In this document: positions 56,700 through 64,000 of the stretch, piece after piece
Layout of the letters: every line of letters starts with the position of its first letter
Numbering within the stretch: position 1 is the stretch's first letter
Source of the DNA: Psilocybe azurescens
Lineage: Eukaryota > Basidiomycota > Agaricomycetes > Agaricales > Agrocybaceae
Length of the DNA stretch: 64,000 nucleotides
Assembly: GCA_023853785.1 (NCBI GenBank)
Contig: JAJIRX010000159.1
Span: 153,363 to 217,362 of the forward strand
Direction: 5' to 3'
Translations under genes and position numbers: made by a program
Notes under the pieces: model-generated
What the model was told of the DNA's origin: nothing
What the model saw: only the letters and a program-made list of their open reading frames with translations
The model's database searches: none

Positions 56700-58430
56700 T
56701 GAGGCACAGCCTGGTGGTTGCGTTGCGGTTCAGACTTGGGGTTTGGCAAAATAGAAACCAAGGTGGCAGAGATGGTGGAGGTTGGCCGACAGGGAGGTTG
56801 CCCGTTGACGCGTGACGTCGTGAATTGACATCGATCTGATCGCATACCGGGCGTGACAAGTCGCAAAGATAAAAGATAAGGCAGTGGCCACGTCAATACA
56901 AGCAAACACAGCATGCTCTCTTTGTAGTCAGAGCGGCCCGTCCTATCCGACTCGCCTCGTCTGCCGCTCTCGCTTGTCCCCACAGCACCATTCCAATGCT
57001 CGTGCTGCCCACATCGTATATCTGTGCTTCTTCCCTACTTTCTTTTATACTAAAATCCACCAAATAACATACGAAGTAAAGCGGCATATGTCGAAACCTA
57101 CCATCCAAGTCGGACTGGATTCAGAACCAGGTTCCAATATAATTTCCTTTGTCTCGCATCTTCCGTCCTCCGCCTTGGTTTGCGTATGAGTCGATTTTTG
57201 TATAAGTACGGTGTGTATTAGATTACCGGCCCCTTTTCCTGCATCAAATCTCATGCCACCCCTTGGAGTTTCTTGTCATTTGCCTTTCTCCTTTGTGGTC
57301 TCTTTTCTCTTTTATTAACTGCTCTCTTTCGCTTTCAGGTGCAAGTCCCTTCTGTCCAAGAATCAAGCCTTTTTATCATTTGCTTGATGGTTTGTAATCT
57401 CTTTTGTGGTCGTCCTTGTATGAATTCTCGTCAAATGCCTGGGGTTCCTTAGTTCATACAAAAACAACAAGAATTTGACCTCGCCTAATTAAATAACTGA
57501 AATGATCAAGACTGCAACGTCAATGATGTCTTGATGTCTCAACAACCCCAACGCCGACTACTGAGGGGGCCCTAATATCCTCACACTCTTGAAGTGGTAC
57601 CCGCCCTTACCCCAACCTCATAACATCATCACCACTACAGATCTCCTCTGTTCCGGATTTTGGACTCGAATTGTGGGGTGGAGCTCTGTACGCTTACCAT
57701 ATATCCCTTACCTACCCACGCACTATGCGCCGCACCCACGATCTGGACATCGTCATCATTATTCCACCCACACTCACGCACATACTAATACCACCACTGG
57801 CCTCCCACCATCTTGCCGTGCCTGTGCTCTGTGAGGTAACAATGCCCCCTTTCAGGACAGACGGCCCGTAGAGTAGAATTTGTTGGAGGACGCACCAAAA
57901 ACTCGATGCATGCGATATGAATATTGAGGCAAGGTTGAAGAGGAGACTCAAAGAGGAGTATCTGAATCTCGGTCCGTGCTGCGTGCAATGTACAGCCCAT
58001 TATGTGTGTGTATTCTTACATGTATGTTGAAGAATTTCCGCACTATTCCTCCCCTCCGCACAAAAATACATTGTCTTCTTCCATTCTAGATAACAATATC
58101 TCGATAGCGGTCATTTTAAATGTTTCTTTTGGAATTATCTGCAAGGTGTTGTGAAAATCAGACGGTCTTGTGAGTTTTAACTCGGTGTGTGGCATCGTCT
58201 TTGGCAGGCAGCTTCACCGATCATCATTTCCCATCATTTCTCCTTTCTCGTTCTAGTAATTCTAGACCATGACTATTCTGTAAAACTGGTGTACTTGGGC
58301 CTATGGAAGCACACAGTCAGGCAAAATTTGGTAACACATACATTGAGGTAAACATTCCATATCCATTGACTATCCGTTGACATCCATTGACACCTTAACA
58401 TCCCCCGCGCTCGGCACAAGCACGCAATGT
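56700..58430. other. No recognisable gene
   Basis: Short unrelated open frames only. 56880-57190 and 57589-57870 have no motifs. Confidence 0.35.
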
Positions 58431-58439
58431 CAAGCAGAG

Positions 58440-58690
58440 TCGGTTTGACCATTTTCCAGGCTTCTCCTCGTCGAAGAGGACGAAGACACGAACCACTGGA
58501 TCTTCCCGTTTATCAACACCACACTGTCCTCCGCGTGGGGCATTGGTGGCGTCGGTTCGATGTATGCAACATCGTTAATGGGTGCTTTACTTGGGAAGAA
58601 GCTCAAGGAGCGGTTTGCAAATGGGTGCTCGAAATTACACTGAAGACAAAGAGGGGAAGCCTTCGATGCAGGAGATGTACTCGGGTATGA
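58440..58690 (+). pseudogene. Fragment related to the serine-rich neighbour family (frameshifted)
   Basis: Read from about 58465, one frame gives LLVEEDEDTNHWIFPFINTT, then LSSAWGIGGVGSMYATSLMG and LLGKKLKERFANG, then a TGA. The start resembles LVEEYEDT...FPAFNSILSSA in copy C (61555-61635). What follows, with a small-residue membrane-like helix, is not present there. It may preserve an otherwise lost 3' part of that gene. Family not recognised. Confidence 0.35.
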
Positions 58691-59509
58691 GCGAGGTACG
58701 TCTTAATTTTTCTCCATTCGTGTCTATCATGCAGGCGTATATGATGTAACTGATGCACTTTCTGTCGGATTTTGTCTCGCTCGTTGTTGTAAAGATAATG
58801 AAATCCATTTATACACGAGTAGTTTAACTGTTCTAAAATATTTTTGTTAATATTTCTCCAGAGGTTAACCCCCCGAAGGGTAATAGAGGGAGTAAACGGT
58901 CTATCTACGGCCGCATCGCAGTCCGTACCTAACTATCGTCTCAGTCTCAGCCTCTCTAACAATGCTTATCCTCCACAGCATCGATCCACCGTGCTACAAA
59001 AGTTTTCGGGTGCCATACCACACGCTCTGCGAGAATTTACAAGTCAGTTTACCACAAGAATGAATGACAAGATGCACAAATACCTTTGTCGTTGTAACCC
59101 TAATCCTAAAGCATGTTGACATCCATTCTCTACTCATTGGTGTCAGCATAACCCAGCGAACGAGTTTAGCTCTGGGACTTACCGAAAGACTTGAGAGAAT
59201 CATCTTTCATGAACGTAAGGCTGTCCCGACTTGATCTTTGTCAATAAAGAAGCAATAATCCATAGAATGGTGTGGATAATCACGTCTGGCTGGAGAACGA
59301 TAGGTCAGGTTGGACGTTCCACGGTTTGCGGAAGACAATACATTGCGTCAACACTTGCGAGATAGTTTGATAGCAATGGACGATGAACGTTTGAACCCTA
59401 ATGGCAGTCCGAACGAGTTTGTGGCGTGCAGGAAGGAGATATATTGTGTTGGGGTTTGAATTGCGCCTAGAGTATGGTTTAGAGCTTGGCCTGACATACA
59501 TGTCGCATC

Positions 59510-60200
59510 GAAGGTGGGAATGGCGAGTTAAGGAGGCAGGATGTGAGTTCAGCGGATGTCGAAACGTCGCGACAGGCCCTCTATTTCACGAGTCGCTGAA
59601 CACTGAATGGAAGATGTGATGTCAGCAAGAGATATCAGGAATAACACAAGAAACGTACCATGCGACATATGTCATCTTTGGCGGACATTAATAACCCGTC
59701 CCACGCCTTAAAGCCCATCCTATACCCCATCGCTAGTCAGCTGTGCCCTCCAATCAACTCAATGCCGGTGTGTAATGCTGACAGAAGCCGCGCGAATGCA
59801 TTGTTTTCAGGCAATTGATATGTCGTTGCAGGGCAAAGCCCATGATCCAATAACCACGAGGCAAGGTCCTTTTCTGACCATTCAGGCGTTTGATAGAACC
59901 AGGGGCGATATAAGAATGCACAGTTTGCTAGAAATCAATACGATACATTGGGGTAAAATCTTCGTAGCGGAGCGACAGTACGCGCACAGACCAGAGACAA
60001 TAATCGAGGCCGATGTTTTATCACGTCAGTGGGTATGAGTCGATGGGACGGCGAGGTAAGAAAGCAGATGTGAGTTCGGCGGACGTCGAAACGTCCTGAC
60101 GGGACCTCTGCGTCATGCATCGCTGAATGCAAGGAGTGTCATGAACAAGACACGTCGGGAATAACACAAGGAAGTACGTCATCTTCGCAAGACATTCACA
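59510..60200. repeat. Tandem duplication of a ~140-bp segment, ~550 bp apart
   Basis: 59528-59660 (GTGAGTTCAGCGGATGTCGA, then GCTGAACACTGAATG, then AGGAATAACACAAGAAACGTA) recurs at 60070-60175 (GTGAGTTCGGCGGACGTCGA, then GCTGAATGCAAGGA, then GGAATAACACAAGGAAGTA). The intervening DNA shows YRMGFKAWDGLLMSAKDD on the minus strand (about 59740-59680). This could be an exon but I cannot assign it. Confidence 0.6.
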
Positions 60201-60238
60201 AGCCATCTCACAGCTGAGAATCCAGCTCATAATCCTCA

Positions 60239-61110
60239 TCACTCTGCACCTTCCCCACTCAGTGAACCTGATGCTAGCCTCATCCCAGTACTTCCTCTTC
60301 CACCAACTTGACTTGAAGTGGTAGGCGAGAACGTCTTCCACACAATCAACTCACAGATGTTGGTCACGATGAACAAGATGATGGCCGACGCGAGGCCGTA
60401 CCCCTTCTGAAGGAGCTCGTCCAGGAGGATGACAATGAGCGCAGTGGCGATGAGCTGGATGACGAGCAAGAGGCAGACCCCGGCCCCAAGGTCGGACGGC
60501 TGGCCTTGAGCCCTGTGAGCACGTAGACCGTGGCTTGGCCGAGCGCGATAATAAGAACGAACACTGCGAAATTTTGGTCAGTATGTGTCCCTCTTCGCGC
60601 ATGTGTTTATATGGATGGTGAAGAGATTGGAGAAAAGTAGACGGGTGTGGATGGAGGAAGGTTGGAATGTACACGAAAGATGACACGACACTCACATTTC
60701 TGAGTAGCACCGAACAATGCCCAATCCTCCTTAGGACTGAAACCCACATCAAAAGGATGGCACCCTCCAAAGCTGCATGATCATTCCTGAAATGATAACA
60801 GGTGTGATTCCGGGTTCCCTAAGCATTCCACGATTAGAGGCAAGGACGACGCTCATCCAGTAGCGCATGTCGGAGGTGTCGGAGGACATGATACTGTACG
60901 GGGCACTTGTGAGCACACCAGGAAGATAAGGAGTGTTACCGCTGTCCATAGTATCTTTTGGTTGAACGGGACCTTGTGATACGAGAGTCAGTATGTGCTG
61001 TGTGGGATTTAATAACAGGAAACTTTACGATCGGGTGAGGAAACTTCTGGTGGTATGAGTAAGAAAGGCCAGACGAGGTTGAGGAACCGCACGCTCAAGC
61101 CAAAGCCTTC
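60239..61110 (-). pseudogene. sec61 (pseudogene): Sec61-alpha 5' half, copy C
   Basis: Minus strand: LSVRFLNLVWPFLLIPPEVS (about 61100-61040, with TTG where the family start ATG is expected); an intron; [20 protein letters not shown] and VCSQVP (60985-60905); then, one frame over, [20 protein letters not shown] and [14 protein letters not shown] (to about 60770); an intron; [16 protein letters not shown]; then, after a one-base loss, [20 protein letters not shown] and [32 protein letters not shown] (to 60310). The rest of the channel is absent. The intact stretches are closer to the family than those of copy B, so this copy is younger or was less mutated. Confidence 0.75.
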
Positions 61111-61114
61111 CCAT

Positions 61115-61875
61115 ATCCCTACAACCCTCGCGGTTATGCCCTCTTCTTCCTCTCCCTCACGTCCCTCGTCCTCATCGTCTTCGTCCAATGCCCACTCCTA
61201 CTTGCACTCGCTGCAACGCGAGCGCATCGCGGCCTCAGACCTCAAAGTATTCGTGTGCCTCTACTGCACGGTCATGTACGACGTCAAGAAGTGGTATAGA
61301 GGTGAGGTAGGGCATGCCACTGCCTCTGCAGCGTCCTCGCCAGCTGCAAGCAGGTCGATGTGTCCGACACCGACGTCTGGTCCTCGTGCGCCTGTTATTA
61401 TTGAGGAAGATAATATAATGATGATGATGACTTCACGACTGCACCTTCGACATTGGCTTCGACTGCAACTTTGAACTCGGATTTGAAGTATCGTCGTGAG
61501 TCTGGAATCTGCATTTCCGGTGCTCAGAGCTCGAGTCACTTCGGTCACTTCCCCCTTGTCGAGGAGTACGAAGACACATGTTCCGCTAATGACGACGACT
61601 CCAACCACATGTTCCCGGCTTTCAACAGCATACTCTCGTCCGCCCAGAGCAGAGACCGCATTGGAGGGTTAGAAGTTCAACATGCGCTCCTTGCCATTCC
61701 AATGAAGGGCTTCTCGAAGATGCAGGGTGTGCCGGAGGCCGAGCTGCATGTGCAGTTCTTCGAGGGGCGTTGGGCGTGGGTGAGGATATGTGCGTGGGCT
61801 AAAGATGGTGAAGCACAGGCTGGTGACGGAGATGGTGGGGAATGGGCGACAGGGAGATTAACTGTTGATGCATGA
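61115..61875 (+). pseudogene. Serine-rich neighbour of Sec61, copy C (longest copy)
   Basis: Divergent from Sec61 copy C. SSSSPSRPSSSSSSSNAHSY, then IAASDLKVFVCLYCTVMYDV and KKWYRGEVG (to about 61310), a Ser/Ala/Thr linker with IIEEDN, then in a second frame HFGHFPLVEEYEDTCSAND, FPAFNSILSSAQS, GGLEVQHALLAIPMKGFSKM and QGVPEAELHVQFFEG (to about 61770). The two frames overlap near 61450-61475, so at least one frameshift or unrecognised intron lies there. The repeated linkage of this gene with Sec61 in three copies suggests an ancestral divergent pair. Function unknown. Confidence 0.4.
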
Positions 61876-61879
61876 CGTC

Positions 61880-62690
61880 GTGAATAGACATTAATCTGAT
61901 CGCATAATGATACCGAGATATGAAGGGGTTTGGGGTGAGGGGGCGCAAATCAATGCAAAAAGCTGTGTGTTACACTATGAGTGTGGGGCGTACAGGCTAA
62001 ATGACTTTGGAGGGGGATCCAAAGTAGCCATTTCGTCTTTATAGACTCATCAGTAGCTATCGTACGTAAGGAATATTACTATATGCTCCTAAAATAAGCG
62101 CGTGTTTACTAAGCTAAGCGCCTATTCTTAGCGAATCGACTATCGATTCCTAATCGTTTTGTATTACCTTTGTAATCTTTCTCGTACTAAAACGGGAACG
62201 TCAGAGGTCTTACTGACTAATTACAATAGAGCTGATTAAGCTCGTTTCCAATAATATCGTGGATGATTAGTTATCGAGTCACTTTGATTATGAATCGTAG
62301 AGCTAGAGTTGCTCCGATCTAGCATTCTGACTAAAACGTTAGTCATATTCGAGTAATAGCTTACCAACCTGGTCGAGAATAGACCATAGACTTCTGCAAT
62401 AATAGCAGTCTATTCATATCGCTAACGCTATCCAGTAATCCGAAGAAAACCGGGCCCGGGCCGACCTACTTTGTACAAGGCCAAGTCTCTGGGTTCGAAC
62501 CTACTAATCCGGCGATGCGTCGTTTTCGGGCGCAGCTTACTAACCTAGGTGTTGGGCTTTGCTTACTAAACCAGCGGTGCTTCGTTTTCGGTAAGATCCG
62601 AGATACTCGATCGAGACGTTTCGACACCCGACCGTCGATGCGAATAGCAATATCCTTCCCTAATAAGGTAACTGTTAGTATTACCTGTTT
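61880..62690. other. No recognisable gene
   Basis: AT-rich DNA with many TTACTAA/TTAGTAA-type words. GGGTTCGAACCT at 62491 resembles a tRNA box B but has no matching T-stem or upstream box A. Confidence 0.4.
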
Positions 62691-62697
62691 GGGTAAG

Positions 62698-62740
62698 TTC
62701 GGTTTGGGTTTGGGTTGGGTTGGGTTTGGGTTTGGCTATT
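62698..62740. repeat. (TTTGGG)-like microsatellite
   Basis: GTTTGGGTTTGGGTTGGGTT and onward: alternating GGGTTT and GGGTT units. A shorter relative (GGTTTGGGGTTTGGGG) sits at 62802. It resembles, but is not, the fungal telomere repeat TTAGGG. Confidence 0.8.
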
Positions 62741-63084
62741 ACGAATCAAAGTGTGCTTGTGAGTTGATGTGAGTCACTCTGTAGCATTTAATAATTACAT
62801 ACGGTTTGGGGTTTGGGGTAGCGTATCGCGACAAAGTCGCTAGTAATTATTTCATCGATTATTCGCTTTGAGCTTCTGCCGAATTCTGGATGTTCCCGGT
62901 CTGGAGACCGTGATCGTCGATGTAGTATTATCTCGTTGTCGCTGTCGTCAGCGGCAATTTTCTGTTCAATAGCTTTTACTGAATCAGAGTGATGATCTTC
63001 ATTAACGTCTTGAATCAAAGGAACGACACCACCTTGTTCGGCGATGTTTTCATCCAGTTTACGAAAACTGTTTTCTTCCATACA

Positions 63085-63990
63085 TTTGCAAGGTCAAGAG
63101 ATTTGTGTTGCGTTTCCGGGACACAATCCAACGACTTCCGAGTAGTCCTATCTTCCGTAGGTCTGGTACGTACATATCTTCTCCGTCAACCGGAATCACT
63201 GCGAACAGGTCCGGCTTAACATCATCGAGTCCATGCACCTCATCATCACTAGGTTTGATAAAGGGTCTGGATGCGGAGATACTAAATTCTCCTTTCTCAG
63301 CGCTGGTATACCACTCTGACCAGTACTGCAACAGCTTTACCAAGTTCGGCAGCTGAGAACCAATTCCATACTTCGTCGTATCTGGTTTTAAGTACAAGAA
63401 CACTTTCGCCGTGCTCTGCGCTCGCGATACGAACCGCTTTTCCCAACGTTCTTGTATGTTTTTCTTACACCAGGACATGACTAGTTTTTCGGGATAGCCA
63501 GCGTGATATAGAGAGCGTTAAGGTCTCTAATTGCCTCTATGTAGATATCCTTTGAACTACATAACACGGCTAACCGGGATAGCTCCCAATGTAGACGCCT
63601 CTTTTGAGCTCCATTGGGTGATGCGATATCCATGGAACTCGTTCTCGATTGTTTCCGGCCTTGACATACGGCTTCCAGCAAAGTTTTCCAGACTTTGTAA
63701 AGAGGAAGCTGTCGAGAAATTGACATCCAGTGTCGGAAACAGCCCATTCAATCACACATCCATCAAAACGAATTGAATTCTCAAGTAAATTGAGAGCGTC
63801 GTTAGCTGATTCTGCATAAACGATGCCTAGACAATCGTCGATGTATCTTCCGTAGAAGACCACGCCGGGATGGTTTAAAATATTCGAAGTTCTTCTCAAA
63901 GTGGGTACCGTAAAGGTTGGCGAGGTCCAGTGAATCGGCTACCCCATTGCGAGCCCACTAAGTTGCTCAAAATATTTATTACCATGTTGT
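63085..63990 (-). pseudogene. Reverse transcriptase remnant, possibly Penelope-like
   Basis: Minus-strand pieces in order: KYFEQLSGLAMG (about 63985-63950), LDLANLYGTHFEK, FYGRYIDDCLGIVYAESAND with the YIDD catalytic box (about 63850-63800), CQFLDSFLF, KPYVKAGNNRERVPWISHHP, KRGVYIG, ELSRLAVLCSS, EAIRDLNALYI, MSWCKKNIQERWEKRF (63478 down) and PDLRKIGLLGSRWIVSRKRN (about 63180-63120). The FLD, KPY and S-HP...KRG order after the YxDD box is that of Penelope-like retroelements, including the basidiomycete Coprina group. That assignment is from memory. At least three one-base frame changes (about 63945-63900, 63610 and 63505) break the protein. The 5' part lies beyond the window. A 97-codon frame at 62788-63081 may be its 3' tail. 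Confidence 0.6.
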
Positions 63991-64000
63991 GTGATTAATT

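Noticed and set aside
62480..62515. tRNA gene suggested by GGGTTCGAACCT
   Set aside because: No pairing T-stem, no box A at the right distance and no acceptor stem.
62698..62742. Telomere repeats
   Set aside because: Units are TTTGGG/TTGGG, not TTAGGG, and the run is only about 40 bases.

Overview
The window looks like a gene-poor, repeat-rich stretch of a mushroom-forming basidiomycete (Agaricomycetes) genome. Reasons: genes are cut by many very short GT-AG introns, some with micro-exons. The families seen are typical of Agaricomycetes: DUF6534 membrane proteins, an intron-rich seven-TM family, a NACHT STAND ATPase, an MCT-like MFS transporter and a PIN-like auxin efflux carrier family. There is no bacterial-style gene packing. 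I cannot name the species.

Layout. (1) 1-12.1 kb: two diverged tandem copies of a segment carrying a seven-TM gene (3362-4688 and 10646-11970, both broken). Between them lie a broken auxin-efflux-carrier-like gene and a clean 1.17-kb TIR transposon (7351-8522). (2) 12.5-16.2 kb: a decayed low-complexity/coiled-coil gene, duplicated again at 36.8-40.2 kb. (3) 16.3-19.4 kb: a head-to-head pair of DUF6534 genes. (4) 19.9-21.1 kb: a foldback element with doubled inverted repeats. (5) 21.5-23.55 kb: an apparently intact MCT-like transporter. (6) 24.3-33.7 kb: a repeat block of nested TIR elements (25399-27875, 28191-31156, 32650-33694) and tRNA-like SINE pieces. Most of it is strikingly CpG-poor; the 25.4-27.9 kb element is CpG-rich. 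(7) 40.26-43.83 kb: a near-perfect inverted duplication, each arm with one intact small secreted protein gene. (8) 45-46.2 kb: a second broken efflux carrier. (9) 47-48.6, 54.8-56.7 and 60.2-61.9 kb: three decayed copies of a locus made of a Sec61-alpha gene and an unidentified serine-rich neighbour. (10) 51-53.4 kb: a NACHT ATPase. (11) 62.8-64 kb: a broken reverse transcriptase.

The genes do not form one pathway. The window reads as a graveyard of duplicated gene fragments. The genes still readable end to end are the transporter, the two secreted-protein copies, probably the NACHT gene and the plus-strand DUF6534 gene. The most interesting signal is the transposon family. It has 8-bp target duplications, asymmetric termini (GAGGTCTTTAC... 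and CAGTACTTTAC...), dense sub-terminal TCCANTGGA-like palindromes, and an internal tRNA-like module with box A and box B. Its copies show very different degrees of CpG loss.

All calls come from reading the sequence and from remembered family features. No search, alignment or splice-prediction program was run.
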